Source: Nocardia mikamii NBRC 108933 (GTDB lineage Bacteria > Actinomycetota > Actinomycetes > Mycobacteriales > Mycobacteriaceae). From it: a stretch of 64,000 nucleotides of DNA. Within the stretch, counting starts at the first letter, position 1. Each line of letters opens with the position of its first letter. The position numbers and the translations under genes were made by a program. This document shows positions 15,115-23,426 of the stretch, piece after piece. Below the pieces are notes generated by a model. The model ran no database searches, was not told the origin of the DNA, and saw only the letters and a program-made list of their open reading frames with translations. Location: positions 62,001 through 126,000 of the forward strand of contig NZ_BDCM01000015.1 of assembly GCF_001613505.1 (NCBI RefSeq). Reading direction: 5' to 3'.

Positions 15115-17454
15115 TCACACGATCCGGCTGTGGGCCAGATACGCCCGCCCGGCGAAGGTCCGGATCGGGCTGCTGCCGAAGTCGAGTGACCACACCGGGT
15201 GCTGATTCTTTCCGGCCGCCACGACGGTGATCCCGCCCTGACCGCCACGCGCGACGGTGACCACTCTGGTCCCATCGGTGGCCCAGGGGACCTGGTCGTC
15301 CGGCAGTACACCGCCCTCGGCCGTGTACGCATCGAGCCAGGCGTAGGCGAGCTTGTATCTGTTCTCTAGGTAGTCCGAGCCCGATTTCGTGGTGGTGTCC
15401 CAGCGAAGGAGAATCTTGCTGCCGATTCCGGCGACGGACACACCGTGGCCGTAACTCGCTTCCTTCGGCAGTTGCCTGGACCAGAGCATGGCCCCGGTCG
15501 CGGGATCGAAGGCGGCGAGCATGCCGCGGTTCGTCATCACCGGCAGCGCCGGGGCCGTATCCGGTTCGGCGTAGCGCTTGTCGTTGCCGTTCGGCGCCGG
15601 GTCGTCACCCTGGGTGGCATACGGCTGGCTCGCCACGACCCGCCAGCCGGGACCGGCGCCGGCGCGCTTGGTTCCGTCGAGAGCGAAGAAGTCCGCACCG
15701 ATCGCGAATCCGCCGGAATAGGCCAGCCAGTCCGGAGCCCACACGGTATTCGGCTGAACGTGGTCCGGAGCCACCTGATACACAACCTTCCCGGTTTCGA
15801 TATTGCGCAATTCGAAACCGGCCTTCGAGAACGGATCACCGGACACGGGATTCTTCTGTAGCGACAGCACACCGGAACCGTGGACCAGACCCGGCTGAAT
15901 GTCGTCGGCCTGCCAGAGCACCTTGCCGGTGACATCCGCGGCGATGACCGAACCCGTCCCGGCCCCCTCGCGCTCGGGTTCGAACGTGGCGAATGTTTCT
16001 CCTGCGGAGACGATTTCGGTGGCGGCCGGCAGACGACCGGAGATCACGCCCGTTCGCGTATCGATCAGCAGCGTCGCGTACGAATCCGAATTCACGTCCC
16101 GGGTTCCGGCGGCGCTGCCCCCGTACCGCGTCCGGCAGCCCGCGTAGCGGCCCGAGGCCGTGAAGACACACTCGCCGAATTCGTTCCACCCCACGTCGAC
16201 GCTGTGCAACAGCGCACCCGACTCCACATCGATGATGTCGAGTTTCTTGGTGCCGTTGTAGAGCACCACGCTGTCCGTGCCGCCGATCGGGAGCTCCGAC
16301 CCTTCGCCCGACCACCGCTTCCCGGTGGGTTCGGCACTCAGATCCGGGCTCTGCGGGGTTACCGAGATCCGGGCCAGCGCCCGGGCGGCATCGGTCGGAC
16401 CGATCTCATCGGGGCCGGCCGACCGCACCACGAAGATCGTCACGATCGCGATCACGATCAGGACCGCGGCACCTGCGCCCCACCAGATTCCACTCGACGG
16501 CGCACCGGTTCGCTGGAGCACCGTCGGTGGTTCGGCCTGTGCTCCCGGCCGGCCCGGCGACGGCACGAGCTGTCCGGCGAGCACGGTCGCGATCGCCGCC
16601 TGCGGATCGCCCTGCGGCATGCCGGCAGTGGTGGCCCGCAAGGCCGCCCCCAGCGCCGCCGCGAACTCCGACGACGATGCGAACCGTGCCTGCGGCCGCT
16701 TCGCCATCGCCCGCGCGAGGACCGCGTCCACGTCCGGACGCAGGTGCGGACGCGCCGCCCGCACGCTCGGCGGCGTGGCCGTGGCATGCCGCGTGACGAC
16801 CACGACGGGATTGCTGTCCGCGAACGGCGCTTCGCCGGTGAGCACGTGAAAGATGGTGCAGGCCAACGAATACTGGTCGCTGCGCCCGTCCAGCGGTTGC
16901 GCGCTCAGTTGCTCCGGCGACGCATAGTCCAGGGTGCCTATCATGACCCCGGTTCCGGTCAGATCGGAGGCGCCCGCGGCCTGCCGGGCGATGCCGAAAT
17001 CGGTGAGCAGCACATCACCGTCCCCGCTCAGCAGGATGTTCGCCGGTTTCACGTCCCGGTGCACCAAACCCTGCGCATTCGCGCGGTCCAGTGCTCCCGC
17101 AACGGTTTCCGCGATCCGGATCACCTCGTCGATCCCGAACGGCCCGGTCGCGGCCAGTCGCCGGGCGAGATCGACGCCGTCGACCAGTTCCATCGCGATC
17201 CACAGCCGGCCCTCGTACTCGCCGCGGTCGTACACCTTCACGATCGCCGGATGCGACAGACTCGCCGCCAGATCGGCCTCTCGCTCGAACCGCGCCCGGT
17301 ACTCCGGATCGGCCGCGTACTGGGCCGGCAGGACCTTCAGCGCGTCCGATCGCGGTAACCGCGGGTGCCGGGCGAGGTAGACCTCGCCCATTCCACCGGC
17401 GCCGAGCACCCGTTCGATCCGGTAGCCCGCGAACAACTCCCCCGAATACAGCAT
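15115..17454 (-). CDS. Membrane Ser/Thr protein kinase with extracellular beta-propeller-like domain
   Basis: A 779-residue receptor kinase. The N-terminal kinase domain (about 1-275) has YRIERVLGAGGMGEVYLA, HRDVKPANILL, DFGIA and GTLDYASPEQ, all catalytic residues intact. A Pro/Ala linker and one membrane span (about 322-345) follow. The roughly 430-residue outside part has repeated blade-like segments (ALLHSVDVGWNE, VLWQADDIQPGLVHG, GAMLWSRQLPKE) resembling PQQ/WD propellers and probably senses a ligand. Start ATG 17454 is preceded by GAGGAGGAG. It is monocistronic, with a strong terminator of the neighbouring gene upstream. Confidence 0.92.
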   Translation of the reverse strand: MLYSGELFAGYRIERVLGAGGMGEVYLARHPRLPRSDALKVLPAQYAADPEYRARFEREADLAASLSHPAIVKVYDRGEYEGRLWIAMELVDGVDLARRLAATGPFGIDEVIRIAETVAGALDRANAQGLVHRDVKPANILLSGDGDVLLTDFGIARQAAGASDLTGTGVMIGTLDYASPEQLSAQPLDGRSDQYSLACTIFHVLTGEAPFADSNPVVVVTRHATATPPSVRAARPHLRPDVDAVLARAMAKRPQARFASSSEFAAALGAALRATTAGMPQGDPQAAIATVLAGQLVPSPGRPGAQAEPPTVLQRTGAPSSGIWWGAGAAVLIVIAIVTIFVVRSAGPDEIGPTDAARALARISVTPQSPDLSAEPTGKRWSGEGSELPIGGTDSVVLYNGTKKLDIIDVESGALLHSVDVGWNEFGECVFTASGRYAGCRTRYGGSAAGTRDVNSDSYATLLIDTRTGVISGRLPAATEIVSAGETFATFEPEREGAGTGSVIAADVTGKVLWQADDIQPGLVHGSGVLSLQKNPVSGDPFSKAGFELRNIETGKVVYQVAPDHVQPNTVWAPDWLAYSGGFAIGADFFALDGTKRAGAGPGWRVVASQPYATQGDDPAPNGNDKRYAEPDTAPALPVMTNRGMLAAFDPATGAMLWSRQLPKEASYGHGVSVAGIGSKILLRWDTTTKSGSDYLENRYKLAYAWLDAYTAEGGVLPDDQVPWATDGTRVVTVARGGQGGITVVAAGKNQHPVWSLDFGSSPIRTFAGRAYLAHSRIV

Positions 17455-17560
17455 CACTCCTCCTCGCCGTGAGCACCCTACCGAGTCCGACCGGCTCGCG
17501 AGGGGCGGACGGACCGGGCGGAACGGACGCACAGCGGGGCCGTATCGGTCCGGAACGAGC

Positions 17561-17594
17561 GGATGTCACGCTCGGGCGGCCGAGCGTGACATCC
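17561..17594 (-). terminator. 15-bp hairpin terminator downstream of fgd
   Basis: Perfect arms GGATGTCACGCTCGG and CCGAGCGTGACATCC with loop GCGG, 25 nt past the fgd stop. There is no U-tract, which is common in actinobacteria. Confidence 0.75.
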
Positions 17595-17618
17595 GAGAGA
17601 GCGGCCGCGCGGGAAGGC

Positions 17619-18626
17619 TCAGAGCGCGCGCAGACGCGGCGCCAGGTCGCGCGCGAACAGGTCCAGGAAGCGGCGCTGGTCGTGGCCGGGAGCGTGGAAG
17701 ACCAGGTGGTTCAGCCCGGCATCGACGTAGGGCTTGATCTGCTCGACGGCCTGGTCCGGATCGCTGGCGACGATCCAGCGCTTGGCGATCTGCTCGATCG
17801 GCAGTGCGTCCGCGGCGGCCTCCATCTCGATCGGGTCGGTGATCGAGTGCTTCTGCTCGGCGGTCAGCGACAGCGGCGCCCAGAACCGCGTATTCTCCAG
17901 CGCCAGTTCGGGATCGGTGTCGTAGGAGATCTTGATCTCGATCATCCGGTCGATGTCGTCGAGCGTGCGGCCGACCTTCTCCGCGCCCTCGGTGACGGCC
18001 GGCATCAACTTCTCGGTGTAGAGGTCCATACCCTTGCCGGAGGTGCAGATGAAACCGTCACCGGCCCGGCCCGCGTACCGGGCGACCACGGGCCCGCCGG
18101 CGGCGATGTAGACCGGGATCCCGGCCGGCGGCACGTCGTAGATCGACGCGCCGACCGTGCTGTAGTACTGGCCCTCGAAGTCGACCCGGTCACCGCTCCA
18201 CAGCGCGCGCATGAGATCGACCGATTCGCGCAGCCGGGCGAAGCGCTCCTTGAACTCCGGCCAATCCCCCTTGTAACCGGTCGCGATCTCGTTGAGCGCC
18301 TCCCCGGTGCCCACACCCAGCATGATCCGATCGGGGTAGAGCACCCCGAGGGTCGCGAAGGCCTGGGCGATCACCGCGGGGTTGTAGCGGAAGGTCGGCG
18401 TCAGCACCGAGGTGCCGAGCTGGATGCGGGAGGTCCGCTCACCGACCGCGGTCATCCAGGCCAGCGAGAACGGAGCATGACCACCCTCGTGCCGCCAGGG
18501 CTGGAAGTGATCGCTGACGGTCGCGCTGTCGAGGCCGTGTTCTTCGACCAGAACGCCGAGCTCGACCAGCTCGCGTGGTCCGAATTGTTCTGCCGACGCC
18601 TTGTATCCCAGCTTGAGATCACTCAC
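17619..18626 (-). CDS. fgd: F420-dependent glucose-6-phosphate dehydrogenase
   Basis: FGD oxidises glucose-6-phosphate to 6-phosphogluconolactone and reduces F420, supplying F420H2. It has 335 residues. Family hallmarks are LKLGYKASAEQFGPRELVEL, SATVSDHFQPWRHEGGHAP, GTSVLTPTFRYNPAVIAQAFATLG, GVGTGEALNEIATGYKG, EQKHSITDPIEME and NHLVFHAPGHDQRRFLDLF. I chose GTG 18626 because AGGAG precedes it and the N terminus then matches known Fgd1; the ATG at 18776 would add 50 unrelated residues. It probably feeds the Ddn-like and LLM enzymes nearby. Confidence 0.96.
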   Translation of the reverse strand: MSDLKLGYKASAEQFGPRELVELGVLVEEHGLDSATVSDHFQPWRHEGGHAPFSLAWMTAVGERTSRIQLGTSVLTPTFRYNPAVIAQAFATLGVLYPDRIMLGVGTGEALNEIATGYKGDWPEFKERFARLRESVDLMRALWSGDRVDFEGQYYSTVGASIYDVPPAGIPVYIAAGGPVVARYAGRAGDGFICTSGKGMDLYTEKLMPAVTEGAEKVGRTLDDIDRMIEIKISYDTDPELALENTRFWAPLSLTAEQKHSITDPIEMEAAADALPIEQIAKRWIVASDPDQAVEQIKPYVDAGLNHLVFHAPGHDQRRFLDLFARDLAPRLRAL

Positions 18627-18859
18627 TGCGCCACTCCTGTTCGCCGTCACGTGCGTGCTTGGGCCGGCTCCCGGGCGGGAGACGACCGCGTCGACCGAGT
18701 GCAGCGCTGGACGGGTGTCCCGAAATTCCTGTCCCGACATTCCACAGCGCGGCAAGCTGCGGTCGCATTCGACCATAACCAGTGCGAATTCTCCGACCGC
18801 CGCGCGTACGCACCTACCGGAACGTCACATCACCATCGGCAATAGCCCACAATTGGCTC

Positions 18860-19660
18860 GTGACTGCCGACAGTGAACCGATTCTGTCCTACCTGACCGA
18901 TATGGACGGCGTGCTGGTGCACGAGGACCACCTCATCCCCGGCGCCGATGCGTTCCTGACGGAGCTGACCGAGCGTGAGATCCCGTTCCTGGTCCTGACC
19001 AACAATTCCATCCGCACCCCGCGCGATCTCCAGGCCCGCCTGCGCCGGATCGGGCTGGACATCCCGGCGTCCTCGATCTGGACCTCCGCGACCGCCACGG
19101 CCACCTTCCTGAACGAGCAGCGTCCCGGCGGCACGGCGTACGTGGTGGGCGAATCGGGGTTGACGACCGCCCTGCACGAGATCGGCTACGTACTGACCGA
19201 CAGCGATCCGGATTACGTCGTCCTCGGCGAGACGCGGACCTATTCGTTCGAGGCGATCACCACCGCGATCCGGCTGGTCGAGCGCGGCGCCCGGTTCATC
19301 GCCACCAATCCCGACCCGACCGGGCCCTCGCGCGAGGGCGTGCTGCCCGCGACGGGTTCGGTGGCCGCGCTGATCACCCGGGCCACCGGGCGCGACCCGT
19401 ACTACGTCGGGAAGCCGAATCCGCTGATGATGCGCTCGGCGCTGCGGCAGATCGGCGCGCATTCGCAGTCGGCGGTGATGATCGGCGACCGGATGGACAC
19501 CGATGTGATCGCCGGACTCGAGGCGGGCATGCGCACGGTCCTGGTGACCTCGGGGATCTCGACCCGGGCGTCGGTGGAACAGTTCCCCTACCGGCCGACG
19601 GTGGTGATCGATTCGGTGGCCGATCTGGTGGGACGCACCGGGAATCCGTTCGCGGCCTGA
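18860..19660 (+). CDS. HAD-IIA family phosphatase (NagD-like)
   Basis: A 266-residue HAD-superfamily hydrolase. The nucleophile motif is DMDGVLV, motif II lies in VLTNNS, and the motif III/IV region is GKPNPLMMRSAL followed by MIGDRMDTDVIAGLEAGM; the cap is of the NagD type. Such enzymes dephosphorylate sugar or nucleotide phosphates. I prefer GTG 18860, just after CACAAT (leaderless), because the upstream in-frame 26 residues look non-coding. It is divergent from fgd and converges on the MarR gene. Confidence 0.87.
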   Translation: MTADSEPILSYLTDMDGVLVHEDHLIPGADAFLTELTEREIPFLVLTNNSIRTPRDLQARLRRIGLDIPASSIWTSATATATFLNEQRPGGTAYVVGESGLTTALHEIGYVLTDSDPDYVVLGETRTYSFEAITTAIRLVERGARFIATNPDPTGPSREGVLPATGSVAALITRATGRDPYYVGKPNPLMMRSALRQIGAHSQSAVMIGDRMDTDVIAGLEAGMRTVLVTSGISTRASVEQFPYRPTVVIDSVADLVGRTGNPFAA

Positions 19661-19680
19661 ACGCGGCCGGGCGGCTTCGG

Positions 19681-20157
19681 TCAAGCCCGGTCGTCGCTCG
19701 CCTCGGCGCCACCCGCCGATTCGATCGCGTCCAGCGCCGCCGAGAGGTCGCTCAGCGCGTCCACGATCTGCCCGAACCGCTCCGAACCCAGGTGCGTGGC
19801 AAGCTTTTTCGCCATCACCGCATGGTGCGGGGTGATCCGGCGGACCGCCGCGTAGCCGGCGTCGGTGATCGCCACCAGCTTCGCCCGGCGATGTGCGGGG
19901 TTGGGCCGGTATTCCGCGAAACCCTTGTCCACCAGCAGGTCCGCGATGCGCTGCACGCTCTGGCGGGTGATGCCCATCTCCCGGGCGATCCCCGACACCG
20001 GCAGCGGTTCGTGCAGCACCGCGCCCAGCACCTGCCACCAGGCCGCGGTGATCTCCGCCGGTTTGGCCAATTCCTCCGCGATCGTGAGGAATTGGCCGTT
20101 CAGCTTGAAGGTCGTGATCGCCGCCGCGGAGAACAGTTCGGCATCACCGCGACTCAT
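19681..20157 (-). CDS. MarR family transcriptional regulator
   Basis: A 158-residue winged-helix regulator. ITAAWWQVLGAVLHEPLPVSGIAREMGITRQSVQRIADLLVDKGFAEYRPNPAHRRAKLVAITDAG carries the recognition helix and the basic wing (positions about 34-98) of MarR proteins. Its ATG overlaps the stop of the upstream DJ-1/PfpI gene by 4 nt. The paired palindromes over the operon's promoter and start are the likely operator, giving autoregulation. The ligand is unknown. Confidence 0.9.
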   Translation of the reverse strand: MSRGDAELFSAAAITTFKLNGQFLTIAEELAKPAEITAAWWQVLGAVLHEPLPVSGIAREMGITRQSVQRIADLLVDKGFAEYRPNPAHRRAKLVAITDAGYAAVRRITPHHAVMAKKLATHLGSERFGQIVDALSDLSAALDAIESAGGAEASDDRA

Positions 20158-20780
20158 GCCGGCTCGGCCCCCGCGGCCTGCAGGGCGAAGAACCCGCTCG
20201 GATCCCGGTCCGCATAGAGCCGATACCAGGCGTCCAGGACGGCCGGCTCGAACAGATCCAGCCGCGCGAAGATATGGCGCGCGAAGTCGATCGGCGCGAT
20301 GCCACTCGCGGTGATCAGATCGCCGTCGGTCACGGCCGGTTCGTCCACATAGTGTCCCGCTCCCGAATATCCGGTCGAGGCAAGGTTTTCCGCGGCGTTG
20401 CCGGTGTGCGGACGAGTATCGAGCAGGCCCTGCTGCGCCAGTCCGTAGGTCGCGCCGCAGATCGCCGCGACGGGCACCCCGGCGCTCAGGAACTCCGCTG
20501 CCGCCCGGGCGAACGGGGCGAGGCGCCCGCCCTCCCAGATGTCGGCGCCGGGCAGGATCAGCATCGCGCTGTCGGCCGGGGAAAGCTGATCCAGAGTCAG
20601 ATCGGGAACCACGCGCAGCCCGCCCATCGAGGTGACCGGCTCGAGGGTGGCGCCGACCGTGCGGATCCGCCAGGTTCCCGGTTCGCGCTGCATCAGTGGG
20701 CGATTGATACCGGCCGTGACATAGCTCGGCTCCCAATCCGCGAAGGTGTCGTACACAGCCAGATGAACCGTTTCAATCAT
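20154..20780 (-). CDS. DJ-1/PfpI family (type 1 glutamine amidotransferase-like) protein
   Basis: A 208-residue protein of the DJ-1/PfpI superfamily. The nucleophile elbow is AAICGATYGLA with Cys108, preceded by MLILPGADIWEGG, which holds the family's acidic residue region. Relatives include chaperones, glyoxalases and detoxifying hydrolases. It starts at ATG 20780, whose bases are part of the first palindrome, so repressor binding would sit on the translation start. It is co-transcribed with the marR gene and is presumably its regulated target. Confidence 0.87.
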   Translation of the reverse strand: MIETVHLAVYDTFADWEPSYVTAGINRPLMQREPGTWRIRTVGATLEPVTSMGGLRVVPDLTLDQLSPADSAMLILPGADIWEGGRLAPFARAAAEFLSAGVPVAAICGATYGLAQQGLLDTRPHTGNAAENLASTGYSGAGHYVDEPAVTDGDLITASGIAPIDFARHIFARLDLFEPAVLDAWYRLYADRDPSGFFALQAAGAEPA

Positions 20781-20815
20781 GACAGTATGCTGTCATGATT
20801 GACAGCATACTGTCA
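20780..20815. promoter_or_regulatory. Double palindromic operator of the DJ-1/MarR operon
   Basis: Two 16-bp palindromic sites, TGACAGTATGCTGTCA (20780-20795) and TGACAGCATACTGTCA (20800-20815), are separated by 4 bp; the second is the exact reverse complement of the first, so the block is itself symmetric. The first overlaps the start codon at 20778-20780. This is a textbook arrangement for a MarR dimer pair. The 20-bp centre spacing puts both on one DNA face. Confidence 0.85.
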
Positions 20816-20827
20816 ATGACTCGATGC

Positions 20828-22042
20828 TCAGCTCAGCGCCTGCTCCAGATCACCGAGCAGATCCTCCACATCTTCGAGTCCGATCGAGATACGCAGCACC
20901 CCGTCGGTGAGCCCCACGGCCGCGCGCCCTTCGGGACCCATCGCCCGATGCGTGGTGGTCGCCGGATGCGTGATCAGGGTCTTCGCGTCGCCGAGGTTGT
21001 TGGAGATGTCGACGATGCGCAGCCGGTTCAGCACCTCGAAGGCGCGCTTCTTGCCCTCGTCGGCGCCCGCCGCGAGTTCGAAGGTCACCACGGTGCCCCC
21101 GCCGGACATCTGCGAGGTCGCCAGCTCGTACTGCGGATGCGAGGTGAGGAACGGGTACTTCGTCCAGGCCACGCCCGGATGCCGTTCCAGGAACTCGGCG
21201 ACGGCCAGCGCGGACTGCGTGGACTGCCGCACCCGCAGCGGCATCGTCTCCAGCCCCTTCAGCAGGGTCCAGGCGTTGAACGGGCTCAGCGCCGGGCCGG
21301 TGTGGCGCATCAGATTCTTGACCGGCCCGTTGATGTAGTCGCCGGTGCCGAGGATCGCACCGCCGAGCACCCGGCCCTGTCCGTCGATGTGCTTGGTGCC
21401 CGAATACACCACCACATCGGCGCCGAGGTCGAGGCTGCGCTGCAACAGCGGCGTCGCGAACACGTTGTCCAGCACGACCTTCGCACCGGCGGCATGGGCC
21501 AGTTCGCTCACCCGCCGCACGTCGACGAGGGTCTGCATCGGATTCGAGGGGGTTTCGAAGAACACCGCGGCCGTCGGCTGCGAGAGCGCCCGCTCCCACT
21601 GGTCGAGATCCTCACCGTCGACGAAGACGGTCTCCACGCCCCAGCGCGGCAGGATCTCGTTGCACACCACGAAACAGGAACCGAACAGGCTGCGCGCGGC
21701 CACCAGCCGATCGCCCTGCCCGAGCAGCGCGGCCAGCGCGGTGAACACCGCGGACATGCCGCTGGCGGTGGCGAAACACGCCTCGGCGCCCTCGAGCAGC
21801 CGCATCCGCTCCTCGAACATCGCGACCGTCGGATTGCCGTAGCGGGAGTAGACGAAATGTTCGATATCTCCGGTGAAGGCCGCTTCGGCCGCCTCCGCGC
21901 TCTCGTAGACGAATCCGGACGACAGATACAGCGCCTCGGAGGTCTCCTCGAAACCGGAGCGGCGCAGCCCGCCGCGCACGCCCAGGGTGGCCGGACCCAC
22001 GCCCTCGGGCAGCGGCCGATCGAATGCACCGCCGGTGATCAT
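20828..22042 (-). CDS. metZ: O-succinylhomoserine sulfhydrylase MetZ
   Basis: A PLP enzyme of the Cys/Met metabolism family, 404 residues, that makes homocysteine from O-succinylhomoserine and sulfide. Visible are YSRYGNPTVAMFEERM, ATASGMSAVFTAL, FVDGEDLDQW, FFETPSNPMQTLVDV, LDNVFATPLLQRSLDLGADVV and the PLP lysine in YSGTKHIDGQGR. ATG 22042 is chosen for the GGAGG 8 nt upstream; the longer frame into the rhodanese gene is spurious. It follows the rhodanese gene by 40 nt and sits under SAM-IV riboswitch control. Confidence 0.95.
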   Translation of the reverse strand: MITGGAFDRPLPEGVGPATLGVRGGLRRSGFEETSEALYLSSGFVYESAEAAEAAFTGDIEHFVYSRYGNPTVAMFEERMRLLEGAEACFATASGMSAVFTALAALLGQGDRLVAARSLFGSCFVVCNEILPRWGVETVFVDGEDLDQWERALSQPTAAVFFETPSNPMQTLVDVRRVSELAHAAGAKVVLDNVFATPLLQRSLDLGADVVVYSGTKHIDGQGRVLGGAILGTGDYINGPVKNLMRHTGPALSPFNAWTLLKGLETMPLRVRQSTQSALAVAEFLERHPGVAWTKYPFLTSHPQYELATSQMSGGGTVVTFELAAGADEGKKRAFEVLNRLRIVDISNNLGDAKTLITHPATTTHRAMGPEGRAAVGLTDGVLRISIGLEDVEDLLGDLEQALS

Positions 22043-22082
22043 GACTGCCTCCACGAAAAGAATTGCCGCACAACAGATCCGC

Positions 22083-22505
22083 TCACGACTGCCGCCACGG
22101 CAGACCGAGTGCGCGCCAACCGGCGCCACCACGATGCCCCTCGGCATCAAGCGGACCCTCGAAACCCTCGAGCACGTTGTAGGAGGGCGCGAAGCCGGCC
22201 GCGGTCGCCGCCGTGGCCGCACCGATCGAACGCTGCCCGGACCGGCACAGGAAGATCACCGGGGCATCGCTGTCGCCCGCGCGATCGGCCAGCACCTGCT
22301 TCAACTGCTCCACGAACGCGGGATTGGGCGCGCCGGTGCCGTCGACCCATTCGATGAGGGCGGTCGGCCGCTCGATCGAGGTGGTGTCGGGCACTCCGAC
22401 GAATCGCCATTCGGCCTCGGTGCGCACATCCACCAGCACCGCATCGGGATTGTCGCGCAACAACTCCCACGCCTGCCCAGGCGTGATGTCACCGGCGTAA
22501 CTCAC
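22083..22505 (-). CDS. Rhodanese-like sulfurtransferase
   Basis: A 140-residue single-domain rhodanese. VLVDVRTEAEWRFVGVPD is the first conserved block and IFLCRSGQRSIGAA holds the active-site cysteine loop (CRSGQRS). Its place directly upstream of metZ suggests it handles sulfide or persulfide for homocysteine synthesis; a similar gene pair is known in mycobacteria. The start is GTG 22505, preceded by AGGAGG at 8 nt; this site is just past the riboswitch. Confidence 0.9.
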   Translation of the reverse strand: MSYAGDITPGQAWELLRDNPDAVLVDVRTEAEWRFVGVPDTTSIERPTALIEWVDGTGAPNPAFVEQLKQVLADRAGDSDAPVIFLCRSGQRSIGAATAATAAGFAPSYNVLEGFEGPLDAEGHRGGAGWRALGLPWRQS

Positions 22506-22525
22506 TTGTCGAACCTCCTACGGAA

Positions 22526-22640
22526 TCCGCACTTGCCGCGTCCGGTCGGACCGCGGCCAGGTCGTCACCCGGAGCACCCCACCGCGGAGGAGGGTTGCCG
22601 ACCAGCGAGCCGGGGCTTACCGCTGGTACTCATGACCTGA
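22526..22640 (-). promoter_or_regulatory. SAM-IV riboswitch controlling rhodanese-metZ
   Basis: On the minus strand the leader reads GGTCATGAGTACCAGCG, then AAGCCCCGGCTCGCTGG, CGGCAACCCTCCTCCGCGG, TGGGGTGCTCCGGGTGACGACC and GCGGCAAGTGCGGAT. These are the conserved core blocks of the SAM-IV class known in actinobacteria. The 3' edge is 20 nt from the rhodanese GTG, beside the AGGAGG site, so control is probably at translation initiation: SAM binding would reduce expression. Confidence 0.9.
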
Positions 22641-22644
22641 ACCG

Positions 22645-22674
22645 AGAATGCCTGGTCACAGGCCCGATTGTCAA
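22645..22674 (-). promoter_or_regulatory. Sigma-70-type promoter of the SAM-IV leader
   Basis: TTGACA (22669-22674) and CATTCT (22645-22650) are separated by 18 bp. A start about 7 nt downstream falls just before the riboswitch core. Confidence 0.65.
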
Positions 22675-22691
22675 ACATGTACGGTGACGGC

Positions 22692-23162
22692 TCAGGGGTT
22701 GCCACACACCAGCCAGGTGCCGTTCTCACGGCCGAAATTCCAGTTCGCCGCGGTCTCGTGACCGTCGATCCGGCTGGTCACCGAGGCCGTGGCGTGGTCG
22801 CCGTCGATGTGCACCGCGTCGACTCCGGCGATCTCCACCTTCTTGCCGACCGAGCCGGCGCCCAGCGGCGACTTCTTCTCGTCGAAGCCCGCGCATTCGG
22901 TGGTCTTGCGCCGGTCGGCGTCGGAATCGCTTCTCGCCGTGGCGAAGTTGCGCGCCGCGATGGCGACCCGGTCCGGATCTGTGAGATTGTTCTCAGCCGG
23001 GCGGGTGACTCCGAGGATCACGACGGCGAGCACCGCGAGGACCGCGATGGCCGCGGCGATCAGGAACGGCGTCGCCGATCGCGTGGTGTCGCGTTGATCG
23101 ATCGAGGTAGCCGGATCGTCGCCCCGGGGGTCGCTCCGGCCGGCCGGATCGCTGTCACTCAT
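22692..23162 (-). CDS. Single-pass membrane protein of unknown function
   Basis: A 156-residue protein I do not recognise. A hydrophilic, Asp/Arg-rich N terminus is followed by one membrane span (about residues 33-52), then an outside domain of about 100 residues with FATARSDSDADRRKT and a C-terminal NWNFGRENGTWLVCGN. The domain shape resembles the small DUF4878-like or NTF2-like domains common on actinobacterial membrane proteins, including two Cys (in TTECAG and VCGN) that could form a disulfide. It starts at ATG 23162. It stands immediately upstream of the SAM-IV promoter but shows no link to methionine metabolism. Confidence 0.75.
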   Translation of the reverse strand: MSDSDPAGRSDPRGDDPATSIDQRDTTRSATPFLIAAAIAVLAVLAVVILGVTRPAENNLTDPDRVAIAARNFATARSDSDADRRKTTECAGFDEKKSPLGAGSVGKKVEIAGVDAVHIDGDHATASVTSRIDGHETAANWNFGRENGTWLVCGNP

Positions 23163-23358
23163 GGTGCGATCATCCCCGGTGGGCCGAAGTGTCGAAGATC
23201 ACGCCCGCATTTTCGCGCGGATACCGGGAATAGCGACGGTGTGTGCCACCGATAGAATCACCAGAACTCCGGCCACATCCGGTGCACGGATCGGGAGAGC
23301 TCCGCGCGGCAACGAGGCAGCATCGGCGGAGCAGTCGGGCAGGGGCCCGGCCCGTACG

Positions 23359-23377
23359 TCAACTTAGCCTAAGCTAA
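23359..23377. promoter_or_regulatory. IdeR/DtxR-like iron box upstream of fprA
   Basis: The sequence TTAGCCTAAGCTAA (23364-23377) matches 13 of 14 positions of the right part of the DtxR/IdeR consensus TTAGGTTAGCCTAACCTAA; over 19 bp the match is about 15. It is a conspicuous AT-rich island in high-GC DNA, 50 nt before the fprA start. Confidence 0.6.
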
Positions 23378-23426
23378 GAAGGACGGCTGACAAGACGAGA
23401 GTTTTCGACCAAAGGTGCGCGTAGAA

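Noticed and set aside
21612..22073. Frame overlapping metZ and its upstream gap
   Set aside because: Lies in the wrong frame over a well-supported MetZ; Arg/Ala-rich shadow.
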